Below are positions 46,001-52,750 of a DNA stretch of 64,000 nt, piece by piece. The notes beneath the pieces were generated by a model, which did not search any database, was not told where the DNA came from, and saw only the letters and a list, made by a program, of their open reading frames with translations. The first letter of the stretch is position 1, and the number at the start of each line of letters is the position of its first letter. Source of the DNA: Gordionus sp. m RMFG-2023 (lineage: Eukaryota > Nematomorpha > Gordioida > Chordodea > Parachordodidae); assembly GCF_954871325.1 (NCBI RefSeq), contig NC_088778.1, positions 6,605,743-6,669,742 of the forward strand, written 5' to 3'. Both the position numbers and the translations under genes were made by a program.

Positions 46001-46568
46001 TGATAGATGATTTCAAATTTAATGCAAAATTTTATCATTTTTCTCAAGAATTTAAGCAAAAAAGTAAATTATAATTATTGTTAAATATTGATTATAAAAT
46101 ACATTTAAAATAAAATTATTATTTTTCTTTGAATATTAATATCTATATATAAAAAAATTGCTATAAATGACAACTGTTTTGACCATTTGATTAATACAAA
46201 AATATACCACTCCATCAATAAAATTATATATATATTAATTACTGTGGCAAAAATGAGTTTGCAAAAAAATTCAATTATAAATTATTTCCAATTTATAGAA
46301 AAATTCTTCCAAGATAAAAGGGTAGAAATTACACCAACCAGATATATATATATATCTATACTTAAAACAATATTGATATATAGAAATATCATAAAAATGT
46401 AATTGCATTGATATTAGAATTATCATTTATTTAAGAAAAATATTATAATATACACAAACAAATTACCTTTCTTTGTTGTTTTTCCCAAGCAGGATCTAAT
46501 AAACCTTCTCTCTCCCACTCTTCTTCTGGCTCCATGTATCCACCATCGTAATGATTTCCATCTATCAT
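15842..46568 (-). CDS. ACTN: Alpha-actinin, complete gene, 20 coding exons plus one alternative exon
   Basis: Encodes the actin cross-linking protein of Z-discs/dense bodies and adhesions, an antiparallel dimer. Exons (5' to 3'): 46568-46467, 36227-35993, 35830-35744, 34243-34156, 34060-33982, 32692-32611, 31576-31491 or 30993-30908, 29966-29794, 26871-26676, 26524-26312, 26110-26019, 25260-25152, 24996-24856, 24333-24178, 24050-23860, 22438-22345, 20903-20781, 19376-19218, 16437-16279, 16036-15842. All junctions are GT-AG and in phase, giving 919 residues against about 890 in vertebrates. Domains: CH1 and CH2 (about 35-253), four spectrin repeats (about 275-745), EF-hands (from about 757). 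EF1 loop 774-785 ([12 protein letters not shown]) can plausibly bind calcium; EF2 loop 815-826 lacks the final Glu and looks degenerate. The C-terminus LYGETDL is the family hallmark. Two additions relative to vertebrates: about 15 residues around 297-311 before spectrin repeat 1, and about 13 around 887-899 in the last EF region. The start ATG is preceded by an in-frame TAA 12 bases upstream. Confidence 0.96.
16279..16437 (-). CDS. ACTN: Alpha-actinin exon 19 (EF2)
   Basis: Residues 803-855, [18 protein letters not shown] through SFKTLAGDK. Acceptor ATATAG, donor AAA|GTTTTT. The EF2 loop is [12 protein letters not shown], with Ser at position 12. Confidence 0.95.
17113..18987 (+). mobile_element. 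Degenerate hAT transposon with C-terminal transposase remnants
   Basis: Terminal inverted repeats start TAGAGGTGG; subterminal regions carry GGCC-rich motifs typical of hAT-Ac type ends. Flanking octamers GTAGTTAC and GTAACCAC agree at five of eight. Plus-strand transposase remnants: about 18261-18320 reads [19 protein letters not shown] (a hAT core motif) and about 18517-18710 reads [19 protein letters not shown], then, after an in-frame stop and a frameshift, [17 protein letters not shown], the hAT dimerisation domain. The N-terminal two thirds are missing and a MITE sits inside, so it is inactive. Confidence 0.8.
17351..17908. mobile_element. hAT-type MITE, family N2, copy 4, nested in a hAT transposon
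   Basis: Left end CATCGTCTACATGA, right end TCATGTAGACGCTG, exact 8-bp target duplication GATATACC (17343-17350 and 17909-17916). This is the reference copy for the family. It contains a 25-bp internal tandem duplication near 17547-17596. Confidence 0.88.
19218..19376 (-). CDS. ACTN: Alpha-actinin exon 18 (EF1)
   Basis: Residues 750-802, [20 protein letters not shown] through the EF1 loop to GYNIREDKQ. Acceptor TTTCCCACAG, donor CAA|GTAATA. EF loop ligands Asp, Asn, Asn and a final Asp instead of Glu. Confidence 0.95.
19377..20780. other. Alpha-actinin intron between exons 17 and 18
   Basis: Contains a LINE C-terminal fragment (about 19900-20055); the rest is AT-rich without recognised features. 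Confidence 0.5.
19900..20055 (+). mobile_element. LINE C-terminal fragment
   Basis: The plus strand reads [15 protein letters not shown] and, after a stop, [15 protein letters not shown]. This matches the conserved tail of LINE reverse transcriptases (RxRWFGHVxRM ... LEVEGxRxxGRPxxxW). It is a short, dead, 5'-truncated piece. Confidence 0.7.
20781..20903 (-). CDS. ACTN: Alpha-actinin exon 17 (end of spectrin repeat 4)
   Basis: Residues 709-749, [20 protein letters not shown] then [21 protein letters not shown]. Nearly identical in pattern to the vertebrate end of the rod. Acceptor CATGAAG, donor CAG|GTTATT. Confidence 0.94.
20904..22344. other. Alpha-actinin intron between exons 16 and 17
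   Basis: Holds a decayed family N4 element from 21210. Nothing else recognised. Confidence 0.5.
21210..21700. mobile_element. hAT-like element, family N4, copy 1 (partial)
   Basis: Starts TAGTGCTGTAAACGTTACT and shares GATTTTCAAAATTTTG(T/A)TCAG, a CTCGCCGTG-like block and an AATCTGGTA block in the same order as the copy at 50925. The right end is eroded and placed only roughly. Confidence 0.6.
22345..22438 (-). CDS. ACTN: Alpha-actinin exon 16 (spectrin repeat 4)
   Basis: Residues 677-708, [20 protein letters not shown] then [11 protein letters not shown]. Acceptor TTAAAG in phase 2, donor CAG|GTATAT. Confidence 0.93.
22439..23859. other. Alpha-actinin intron between exons 15 and 16
   Basis: 1.4 kb of AT-rich sequence with no element or exon recognised. 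Confidence 0.45.
23860..24050 (-). CDS. ACTN: Alpha-actinin exon 15 (spectrin repeats 3-4)
   Basis: Residues 614-677, [20 protein letters not shown] through [15 protein letters not shown]. Donor ACGT|GTAATT is fixed by the phase-2 join to exon 16. Confidence 0.94.
24178..24333 (-). CDS. ACTN: Alpha-actinin exon 14 (spectrin repeat 3)
   Basis: Residues 562-613, [19 protein letters not shown] through [10 protein letters not shown]; matches the vertebrate TNPYTTITP segment. Donor AAT|GTAAGT. Confidence 0.94.
24334..24855. other. Alpha-actinin intron between exons 13 and 14
   Basis: 522 bp of AT-rich sequence with nothing recognised. Confidence 0.45.
24856..24996 (-). CDS. ACTN: Alpha-actinin exon 13 (spectrin repeats 2-3)
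   Basis: Residues 515-561, [20 protein letters not shown] then [26 protein letters not shown] is an almost invariant alpha-actinin motif. Acceptor TATTTAG, donor CAA|GTTATT. Confidence 0.95.
25152..25260 (-). CDS. ACTN: Alpha-actinin exon 12 (spectrin repeat 2)
   Basis: Residues 478-514, [20 protein letters not shown] then [16 protein letters not shown]. Acceptor AATAAAG, donor AAT|GTATTC. Confidence 0.94.
25261..26018. other. Alpha-actinin intron between exons 11 and 12
   Basis: 758 bp; contains a Tc1/mariner-type MITE at 25731-25888, otherwise nothing recognised. Confidence 0.5.
25731..25888. mobile_element. Tc1/mariner-type palindromic MITE
   Basis: 158 bp with ~50-bp terminal inverted repeats beginning AAAGTGTTCAT, flanked on both sides by TA, the target duplication of Tc1/mariner elements. 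Inner arms share GTGGTTTGCA and its counterpart TGCAAACCCAC. Non-coding. Confidence 0.8.
26019..26110 (-). CDS. ACTN: Alpha-actinin exon 11 (spectrin repeats 1-2)
   Basis: Residues 448-478, [20 protein letters not shown] then [17 protein letters not shown](S/N)DLA is an alpha-actinin signature. Donor GAA|GTAAAT, phase 2. Confidence 0.95.
26312..26524 (-). CDS. ACTN: Alpha-actinin exon 10 (spectrin repeat 1)
   Basis: Residues 377-447, [20 protein letters not shown] through [20 protein letters not shown] to KLYEIK. Acceptor ATTTTAG, donor AAA|GTTTTT. Confidence 0.95.
26676..26871 (-). CDS. ACTN: Alpha-actinin exon 9 (spectrin repeat 1)
   Basis: Residues 311-376, beginning [20 protein letters not shown] and continuing [15 protein letters not shown] to [14 protein letters not shown]. 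Acceptor TTGCAAG, donor GTA|GTAAGT. Its first residues belong to the ~15-residue addition absent from vertebrate proteins. Confidence 0.95.
27300..27323. repeat. Direct repeat bracketing the inverted pair, left copy
   Basis: GTGAGGCGGCTGATTATAAA, also present at about 29646-29669 in the same orientation; a partial third copy (CGGCTGATTATAAA) lies at about 29606. Confidence 0.8.
27530..28263 (-). mobile_element. Retroelement fossil fragment, left arm of inverted pair
   Basis: Reverse-complement copy of 28757-29490, including the acidic coding tail and the AT-rich non-coding part after it. Treated as an old retroelement copy; it is broken and lacks any polymerase region. Its divergence from the other arm points to an old event. 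Confidence 0.7.
28264..29490 (+). mobile_element. Retroelement fossil fragment with gag-type zinc knuckle, spacer and right arm
   Basis: The plus strand encodes a basic Arg-rich stretch and one CX2CX4HX4C zinc knuckle at about 28697-28738, typical of gag nucleocapsid regions of LTR retroelements, followed by an acidic Glu-rich tail. The part from 28757 onward is repeated in inverted orientation at 27530-28263. No protease, reverse transcriptase, integrase or LTR pair was recognised, so it is a fragment. Family cannot be named; it is broken and looks old. Confidence 0.65.
29646..29669. repeat. Direct repeat bracketing the inverted pair, right copy
   Basis: Same-orientation copy of GTGAGGCGGCTGATTATAAA found at about 27300. 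Confidence 0.8.
29794..29966 (-). CDS. ACTN: Alpha-actinin exon 8 (CH2 to spectrin linker)
   Basis: Residues 254-311, [20 protein letters not shown] through [17 protein letters not shown] to GKDGLTFPG. Acceptor TTAAAG, donor CCTGG|GTAGAT. The end carries the first half of the ~15-residue addition. Confidence 0.95.
29967..30907. other. Alpha-actinin intron after exon 7b
   Basis: About 0.9 kb of AT-rich sequence with no element or exon recognised. Confidence 0.45.
30908..30993 (-). CDS. ACTN: Alpha-actinin exon 7b, alternative CH2 exon
   Basis: 86 bp, phase 1 in and phase 0 out, identical to exon 7a. Encodes (D)[18 protein letters not shown] then [10 protein letters not shown] (residues 225-253). 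Acceptor TTTTTTTAG, donor AAA|GTTGCT. Including both 7a and 7b would shift the frame, since 86 is not a multiple of three, so they are expected to be mutually exclusive. The FSGAQK end equals the vertebrate consensus. Confidence 0.92.
31491..31576 (-). CDS. ACTN: Alpha-actinin exon 7a, alternative CH2 exon
   Basis: 86 bp, same phases as 7b, 497 bp upstream of it. Encodes (D)[18 protein letters not shown] then [10 protein letters not shown]. Acceptor CATATAG, donor AAA|GTTTTT. Differs from 7b at about nine of 28 residues, including Cys243 versus Ser243 and GGLK versus GAQK at the end of CH2. Confidence 0.92.
32055..32269. mobile_element. Short TIR element (unclassified MITE)
   Basis: 215 bp with ~22-bp inverted ends GGCTTCATTTATAGTAAACG / GGCCTCATTTATAGTAAACG and an interior related by imperfect inversion. 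No target duplication could be decided. Confidence 0.7.
32325..32460. repeat. GC-richer patch with hairpin and 12-bp palindrome
   Basis: Contains a GGCCTGA stem with an 11-base loop closing on TCAGGCC (about 32370-32395), the perfect palindrome CCTAAGCTTAGG, and AGGATTGAACCTGCAG, which resembles a reversed tRNA B box. Possibly a SINE remnant; unproven. Confidence 0.35.
32611..32692 (-). CDS. ACTN: Alpha-actinin exon 6 (CH2)
   Basis: [20 protein letters not shown] then PKMLDPE, ending phase 1. Acceptor CTTTAG, donor GAAG|GTTTTT. Confidence 0.95.
32964..33127. mobile_element. hAT-type MITE, family N1, copy 3
   Basis: Ends TTATGTTGTCAAACGGC and GCCGTTAAACAACATTA; exact 8-bp duplication GTCCAGAG on both sides (32956-32963, 33128-33135). 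Lies in the alpha-actinin intron between exons 5 and 6. Confidence 0.9.
33128..33981. other. Remainder of intron between exons 5 and 6
   Basis: AT-rich, nothing recognised. Confidence 0.45.
33982..34060 (-). CDS. ACTN: Alpha-actinin exon 5 (CH2)
   Basis: [20 protein letters not shown] then [17 protein letters not shown] is a strong CH2 motif. Acceptor AATTAG, donor AAA|GTATAA. Confidence 0.95.
34156..34243 (-). CDS. ACTN: Alpha-actinin exon 4 (CH1-CH2 linker, CH2)
   Basis: (E)[17 protein letters not shown] then [11 protein letters not shown]. Acceptor AATTTAG, donor ATGAG|GTCATT. Confidence 0.95.
34837..35000. mobile_element. hAT-type MITE, family N1, copy 4 (eroded)
   Basis: Right end GCCGTTTAACAACG matches the family; the left end TATGGTGCCGCTAAATAGC is diverged. 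The interior shares the family's GAGATTTCGTTA and ATCTATGAG blocks. Confidence 0.65.
35241..35274. repeat. Perfect 12-bp inverted repeat
   Basis: TATGCCAATCAT at 35241-35252 and ATGATTGGCATA at 35263-35274, separated by 10 bases. It may be a MITE core or chance. Confidence 0.8.
35744..35830 (-). CDS. ACTN: Alpha-actinin exon 3 (CH1 end)
   Basis: (E)[19 protein letters not shown] then [29 protein letters not shown] is the classic end of CH1. Donor GAAG|GTTTAC. Confidence 0.96.
35993..36227 (-). CDS. ACTN: Alpha-actinin exon 2 (CH1)
   Basis: Residues 35-112: [20 protein letters not shown] through [20 protein letters not shown] to VKLVSIGAE. Contains the main actin-binding surface of CH1. Acceptor CTTACAAG, donor GAAG|GTTTTA. 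Confidence 0.96.
38324..38536. mobile_element. hAT-like MITE, family N5
   Basis: Ends AAGGGTTGTGAACCC and the inverted match of CAGGGTTGTGAACCC; flanking octamers (ATTATGGG, ATTATATA) are similar. Interior includes GGGTAACCC and CCGGCGCGGG segments. Confidence 0.65.
39351..39653. mobile_element. Foldback (near-complete palindrome) element
   Basis: Ends CCTAGACTGAAGATGC and the inverted match of CCTAGACTGACGATGC. The two halves match along almost their whole length, which also explains mirror-image open frames on both strands. It sits between GGGCC-rich blocks typical of hAT-Ac ends, probably nested. Confidence 0.75.
40938..41141. mobile_element. Palindromic pogo/mariner-like MITE, copy 1
   Basis: Starts CAGTAAAACCTGTCTAATTT after a TA dinucleotide; the right end is a diverged inverted copy (ATTAGAAAATGTTTTGATT). 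The interior carries inverted CCAAGATTTT and GGTAAAATC blocks. Confidence 0.65.
41973..42123. mobile_element. Palindromic pogo/mariner-like MITE, copy 2
   Basis: Starts CTGTAAAACTTGCCCAATTT after TA and ends AATTAAATAGGTTTTACCA, its inverted match. Shares TTTAAGTTGGGTAAAAATCT with the inverse of copy 1. Confidence 0.7.
42986..43170. mobile_element. hAT-type MITE, family N1, copy 5
   Basis: Ends TAGTGTTTTTAAACGGC and GCCGTTTAACAACACTA; exact 8-bp duplication CCTACAAA at 42978-42985 and 43171-43178. Confidence 0.92.
44885..45223. mobile_element. hAT-Ac-like non-autonomous remnant
   Basis: Starts TAGAGATCTGCAAAAG and ends GGCCACCTATA, with repeated internal GGGC-rich motifs (CAGGCTGGGCC, CGGGCCAG, CGGGCTAGGCTGG, GGGCCTGGCC) typical of hAT-Ac subterminal repeats. 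Confidence 0.55.
46467..46568 (-). CDS. ACTN: Alpha-actinin exon 1 (start)
   Basis: Residues 1-34: [20 protein letters not shown] then [14 protein letters not shown], directly comparable with vertebrate [20 protein letters not shown]. An in-frame TAA lies 12 bases upstream, fixing this ATG as the start. Donor AAG|GTAATT. Confidence 0.96.
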
Positions 46569-49500
46569 AATGTTATATTACGAATGGCTTTTGTAAATAA
46601 AAAAATAAATAAATACTAAAATAAAAATTCATGAAAGGTATAATATATAATTTTAAATAAGTCAGAATTATAATATTTAAATTATTATAAATCAATAACA
46701 GCAGATAAATTTAACATTTTTTAAAAAAAAGGCATACTATTATGATTCCTTATCCAGTAATTTTCGAAAAAAATGTGATAATTTTGTTTCACTTTCAATC
46801 AGTGCCGCTTTTAAGGCTTAAACGACAAAAGGTCGATAAATTCCTTATTTTGTGCGAGAATTTTTAAAAAATGTAAATATATATTATTTTTTTATTAATA
46901 TTGTTTTATATAGCACTAGATATGGGAATAATTTAGTATATATTTATCTTATTAGAGAATTATATATATTCACTCTATGTTATGTTTAAAATAGGAAAAT
47001 TAAAAATATATATAAAAATGGATGCAAAATTTGAATTGCAATAAAGAAGAATTCTACATTTAATAAAGGGTTTACAGTCTATATTATTATAAAAAAAAGG
47101 ATAAAATTAAGTTTTAATAGGCATTCAAAGGATAAGATAATAATTTTAGATAACCAATATTAATTTTTGTATTATTTGTTATTATTTAGGATATAATATG
47201 AGAAATACCTTTTATTTCTAAATATAAATAAGAATCAAAATGGTGTTTGTATTCAAGTACAATTATGTTTATATATAATTTAAAATGTAACACATAAGTA
47301 ATAAAGAAACAATTTAAAAAAATTTCTAGCACGAATATATATAAATAATTATCAGGAGAGATCGTATTAATAAAACAAACATAATTAGTTTTAAAAATGG
47401 CTATTAAATTCCTCTGCCTTAGTAAAATTCTTCAAGGTACCCCCCCCCCCCACCCTATACTAAGAATTTTTCCTGACTTGGTGGCCAACGTCTTTATTAG
47501 CTAAATCACAATATATTGTTATAGTGGAGCATATGATTGATACGAAAATGTAATTTGAGGAATCAGCGGTGTATTTGACGATCTTCAAATTTTGAGCAGA
47601 GTATCAGTTAAAATTGCAAGGGGTGTTTGTTAACTATAAAGATAAACTTTCATTGGTTTTCTCGTGATTTTATCAGGAAATTTAATTGGACTCCAATGAG
47701 GTAGTTAAGCCAACCGATCAAAGTGCAAGAGATGTCATGACATGAATACACTTCGAGTATCGGGTCTGTCGATCTGGATTACGAAATGTAACGGATGCGC
47801 CATAATGGGATTAACGGCATGACATTAAGTGTTTCATAAAGACCCGATTTGGGTTTATTTTTCAAAACAGCCGATTAAGATTTTAGCCAAAAAATATTAG
47901 GTAAGCATCGAGATTTGACAAATAGGTGTCCAAGCCCAGCTATGAACAAAATTTTAGACTTACATAATATTTTTTTGGTTATAATCTTAATTGGGGCGTT
48001 TTGAAATCTACCCAAATCGGGCTTTTAACAACACTAATGACATTTTATTCATCTATACGGTAATGAGAAAGGAATCTACTGTTTGTTACATTCGTTGTAG
48101 ACAATTCAAGTTTGAGAATTTTAGATGGAATAACATCTCAAAATTTATATCCCTGATCCTTTAAGTTCAATAAATGGTGGCTGGCCAAAGATGAAAATTT
48201 GAAATTAGGTAATCAACAGAGTTTTTTTTACAAGTTTATTAATTAAATTTTCTGAAAGAAAGAGAGCATATAAAATCCCAAATAATAATTATTTATGATC
48301 ATAATTATTAAAGTTAACTGATGAAGGTTACAATCTTATATTTAAGCTTGAAAATATTGGAATCGAGCCATCATGCGACTACTGTCTATCATTAAATTAT
48401 TCCTGAAAACTTGATAGACCAATTCATAATTTAAAATAAACCTGCTTATTACAGAGAGAAGTGATGCTAAAAAAAGTCGTATTTGGAGGCCTCTCTTAAA
48501 TCTTTATTGAATATTAGGTTGCTTATAATAAGGGATGTGTTCGGGGGAGGGGGCATGGTTGTCATTCAAGGTTACTAGTGATTTAAAAAAATTAGTGTTT
48601 CCCCGCCAGAAATTTTAAAAAATGTATTAATATTTTATTTTTTATCACAAAATAAACATTATAAAATAGATTTTTTACACAACCCCACTTATCAATTCAT
48701 CATAGTAATAGCAATTTATATAAATAAATAATTTAATATTAATTCAAAATGATTAATTTCTATATTTTTGAGAAGTAGGGATAGGTATAGTAATCTAAAT
48801 TTCTAATTGTTTTTCTTTCATTCGATCACGAAACAAAGTGCATCTTAGATATATCCATTACTGAGCTAAGTATAAAATGACTGTATATTAATGCAATTGC
48901 ACATTTTTATTTCAAAAAAGAGCCCTTCCTTATCTATTTTAATGGGATCCCATGATATATAGGGTCTTAAAGAATAATATACAATGGAAATAGGGAAATA
49001 TATCAGTTTTGATCAGCCGTCTACGTGTTTAAATAAAAATATTATAAATAATTTTTATATTCATATAGTGTTCATTAAAGATAGTTACATACATAGATAC
49101 AGAACCCAAGATAATATGGAATACTACATACTATTTAAATCGAATCGCCCATTTGTAAATTTTAAATCATTAACAGATTTACAAGTTTCACATCCTACAT
49201 TATCGAAAACACCTGACTTTCTTAAACAAAGAAAATCGATAATAATATGACAATCATAGTATTCTCATTAAAATAATTATAATGATAACTATATCATTTC
49301 TCACAAAGAGATTGATTAAAATAAAATCAATAAATTAAAATAAATAATATCATATTCCTATTTTTATCAAATATATTATATATATATCAAATCTATATCT
49401 GCCAAACACTAACTGGAAGAGATCCAAAAATAGGAATTGAATTATTTTTTAAAATAAAAATTGTTTTTTTCATTGAATTCGTTAAGATTCTGTAAATACA

Positions 49501-50200
49501 ATTCGCATACTCTCTTGCACTGATATTTGAGATATAAAAAAATTATAAACCTTTATTGAAAATAAATTTGCCCTTTTTGTAAAAGCTAGAGAAACGCCTG
49601 ACATGGAATGGAAACTTCCCATTTTCGATGATATTTAAGAGAAACCCTTGTTAGATCTTATCTAATATTTATATAAAATTTATAAAATTTTATGTACTTG
49701 ATATTATAGAACACAAATTATATTATAATAATTTATAATTATTATAAATGAGCTGACTTGTTATAAGATACTTTTCAAATGGATTTAGATATATATACAT
49801 CGTCTTATAACAAATACAATTTTTAAAAATTATACCTAAGTGTTGTGTTTAACGAAATCCCGTTGATTTTTTTATTTATACATTTTTTTGTATAATACAT
49901 TGTTATATATTTTTCACGTAAATTTTTTTATAACAGTACTTCTTCAAAGCTTCCCTACATTGCTTGTCATTTTATCCCCTTTGTCTATCATTCTTTACTT
50001 TTTTATACGGTATTGCAAAGTATAAATCTTGTTATTATATGTTATTCAGACCTAAAATCTATATTAAAATACTTGATTGATTTTTTTTGAGGACCCGAAC
50101 AAAAGTTTTTGTCAACAAAATTTTAGTATAGAAGAAGTGTAAAATATGTAATCGTGGATTGAAATTAATTATACCACTCTTTACGTATTTGATTGTTTAT
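46569..50200. other. Intergenic region upstream of alpha-actinin
   Basis: AT-rich, with an N1 MITE at 47827-48036 and a C-run at about 47440. An 88-codon plus-strand frame at 48984-49250 is not supported by homology or splice context. No promoter motif could be assigned with confidence. Confidence 0.5.
47827..48036. mobile_element. hAT-type MITE, family N1, copy 6
   Basis: Ends AAGTGTTTCATAAAGACCCG and CGGGCTTTTAACAACACTA; exact 8-bp duplication ATGACATT (47819-47826 and 48037-48044). Confidence 0.88.
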
Positions 50201-50289
50201 AATTTGGAATGAATTTTATAGTGATTTGCCATATGCCAAACATTCGGAATTCAATAAATTCTTAATTTTTCTATATAAACTCCGAGAGT

Positions 50290-50520
50290 AAAAATATTTT
50301 ATATACTTCCTACAAAACGACCGTGACGACCGCCATTTAGTGTTTAGTACGATGAACAAAATACTCGCAAAATCCGGTTCCCCTATTAACCACTCCGAAA
50401 ATCCCGGACCCACTAACTCTGCCGATCCCTCTCCCTCCCCAACGGAATTGACTTTGGTCTTTGCCCCAAATATTTCACTAAGTATAGATACAATTTTCTG
50501 CAAGATATATTTTTATTATT
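50290..50520. other. GC-richer island, possible first exon or promoter
   Basis: A short island unlike its AT-rich surroundings. The plus strand has an ATG at 50352 opening a Ser/Pro-rich frame (MNKILAKSGSPINHSENPGP...), preceded by CGACCGCCATTT. The minus strand has a TTGCAG acceptor-like site and an open frame (KIVSILSEIFGAKTKVNSVG...). CCGCCATTT / AAATGGCGG resembles the YY1 core motif seen near many animal transcription starts. It could be the start of an unknown gene or the alpha-actinin 5' UTR/promoter 3.8 kb upstream of its ATG. Strand and role are undecided. Confidence 0.35.
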
Positions 50521-50924
50521 TGGTGTACATAATGCCAAATTTAAGATTCTATTGTTAAAATTCAAATTTTGAAGTTGGCTAAAAAATTTTGATTGAATTG
50601 ATATCTCATCTATATACAAAATATATACTTAAAAGATAAATAATAATTATTAAATCTTAATAATACATCATTTACAAAATAATTAAATATGATAACCCGT
50701 TTCACAACATATAAAGGGAATTCGATATACTTTATAACAAAGTATTTTAAAAATAACTACTTCAATAATTTATATACATTGTAAAATTAACTTTCCCTAT
50801 TTCATAAGTTCTCATAATGATATTTCCCCTTTTTCAAAATATCGGTTATATGCCGATATTATAAAATTTTCCGATTCGATCAAATGGCGTCTTAATTTAA
50901 AAAAAAATTGTATATTATAAAAAT

Positions 50925-52085
50925 TAGTGTTGTAAACATTTCTCCAAAAAAGAAACGTGGCTATTCAGAAAGTAACGCTTTACTCGTTACTCGAAAAATT
51001 AAATATTATATATAAAAATTTCCTATATATAATATAAATAAAATTATACAAAAATAATATATTATAAGATGAGATTTCTTTATAATAATATCTTTTCCTA
51101 AAAAATATTATAAATAAAATTATACAAAAATAATATATTATAAGATAAGATATTTTTGTAATAATTTTTTTTATATTTAACAATTGATTTTCAAAATTTT
51201 GATCAGATAAACAAGAGAGTACTCAACATATCTTTCGCCGTGCTAAACACATTGGTGTTATATAAAATAAAAATTTTAATTGGGGGAATTTCTTAAAAAT
51301 CAATGATTAATCCTTAGAAAAAGCTCATTAGATCATCAAGATTCTTGATTCAGATCCTCATCAATTTTTTTTTATATCTTTATCAGGAAATAATCTGGTA
51401 AGTATGATATTTTTTAAAGGAATCAAAGTCTACCTTTTCTTTATCAAGATATTTTATCAAACTGTAAATAAGTTTCTTTCTACCTTCGTTAACCTATAAT
51501 TTCAGGGCTAATCTAATTTTAGTAGCGGATGAATTATTCCTGATGGTATATATATATATTAATCTTTATAGATGTGTTCGAATCTACTGAGAAGATTTAT
51601 TAATCAAAATATAAATTATAAACAATATTTCAACTTTATACCTTTTATCTATGTCTTGCCGGATTACATTTCTAAGTGACTTATAAAACTTGAAATTATT
51701 TAAAGTAATTTTTTAAAGTTTTAACATTATAATAGTTAATATATCCCGAATGTTCTAAAATAAAAATGGCAGGAGCAAGGGTTCCATAATATATAAAATT
51801 ATATATATATACATATCACATTTTTTAATTAACACTAACCATACAATATTTATATATGAACGACTTCTCATTATCTGAAAATTTACGCAATTCAGATTTA
51901 TCACAAGTATCGTCAAATTGGTTATTCTCCTTAATAAGACTATCAATTTTTTTTATAAAAAAATTTAAAGAACGAGTAATGTTTTGCGTTACCGTTACTC
52001 ACAAAAAACCCGTTACCGTTACCTCTAGAAGAAGGTAAAATGGCGTTACTTTTCTTCAAAAAAGGTAACGGCGTTAGTAAGGACG
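50925..52085. mobile_element. hAT-like element, family N4, copy 2
   Basis: Starts TAGTGTTGTAAACATTTCTC and ends near GGTAACGGCGTTAGTAAGG; both ends carry repeated GTAACG-type subterminal motifs. Contains a ~78-bp tandem duplication near 51033-51150. The interior matches the copy at 21210. Short frames inside are not genes. Confidence 0.65.
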
Positions 52086-52223
52086 TTTATTTTTTTTTAT
52101 TAATAATATGAAAATCTACAAACAAAAAAAATATTAAATCTTACCAAAAGAGTGATGATAATTTTAACTACAAATTTATAGGCAAAAAAAAACTGTAGAA
52201 ATTAATGATAACATTTAAGATAC

Positions 52224-52361
52224 CTTTTCTTGTTCAATGAACTCATTAGTTTATAAAAATAGAAGGGCAAATGTGTAGAAGGCAACCTTGTATTATTTAA
52301 TTTATGTATATGTCCTATTGGGACATGAAATCCATGGGCATTTGAAACATACTTAGGAAAC
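52224..52361 (-). other. Orphan exon-like segment
   Basis: An open 138-bp segment (FPKYVSNAHGFHVPIGHIHK then LNNTRLPSTHLPFYFYKLMS...) bounded by an AAATAG acceptor and an AAAAG|GTATCT donor, entering in phase 2 and leaving in phase 2. It lies beyond the CABIN1 poly(A) signal but is phase-compatible with the CABIN1 donor at 53452. It may be an alternative 3' exon of CABIN1, an exon of another gene, or chance. Confidence 0.25.
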
Positions 52362-52569
52362 CTATTTAAAAAAAATTTTCTGTATTAAAATGGTCAAAGT
52401 TATTATTATATATTAATTTAAAATATACAATTATAAAAGTATGTTCTATAATTTTCATTTTTAACATAATTCTTTTTCTTAATAAGTCAAAATTTTATTT
52501 AAAAATAAAATTTATCATTGAAATTTACGAAATCAAATTTGGACACATAATGTATTAATGCGAGAATCA

Positions 52570-52575
52570 TTTATT
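52570..52575 (-). terminator. CABIN1: Poly(A) signal of CABIN1
   Basis: AATAAA on the minus strand, just over 100 bases after the TGA at 52680-52678, supporting that stop as the real end of the gene. Confidence 0.6.
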
Positions 52576-52677
52576 TTTCGACAATATCAGCAAATAATAT
52601 TTTATACATTCAAAAATATAACGCATTCATAATATAAATAATATTTAAAAGTATTATTTTCTATAATTTCTAATTTT

Positions 52678-52750
52678 TCATGATAATTTTTCCAAATATT
52701 TCAAACACATCTCGTTCAAGTATATCCTCTCATTTTCGTATATGTATTTT
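52678..52750 (-). CDS. CABIN1: CABIN1 last exon
   Basis: KKYIYENERIYLNEMCLKYL then EKLS-TGA, matching the human GKKYLRDADRQVL segment. Acceptor TTATTTTAG; the first base completes a Lys codon from the previous exon. Confidence 0.8.

Larger units (their letters stand above)
36228..46466. other. Alpha-actinin intron 1 (10.2 kb)
   Basis: By far the longest intron. It holds several DNA elements: a hAT-like element at about 38324-38536, a foldback at 39351-39653 inside GGGC-rich hAT-like ends, two palindromic elements at 40938-41141 and 41973-42123, an N1 MITE at 42986-43170 and a hAT-Ac-like remnant at 44885-45223. Poly-G runs occur near 37170, 40132 and 44108. No further exon was recognised. 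Confidence 0.6.

Noticed and set aside
48984-49250. 88-codon plus-strand frame
   Set aside because: Moderately protein-like but no homology, start context or partner exons; left as intergenic.
51856-52038. 60-codon plus-strand frame with VTVT repeats
   Set aside because: Made of the GTAACG subterminal repeats of the N4 element.
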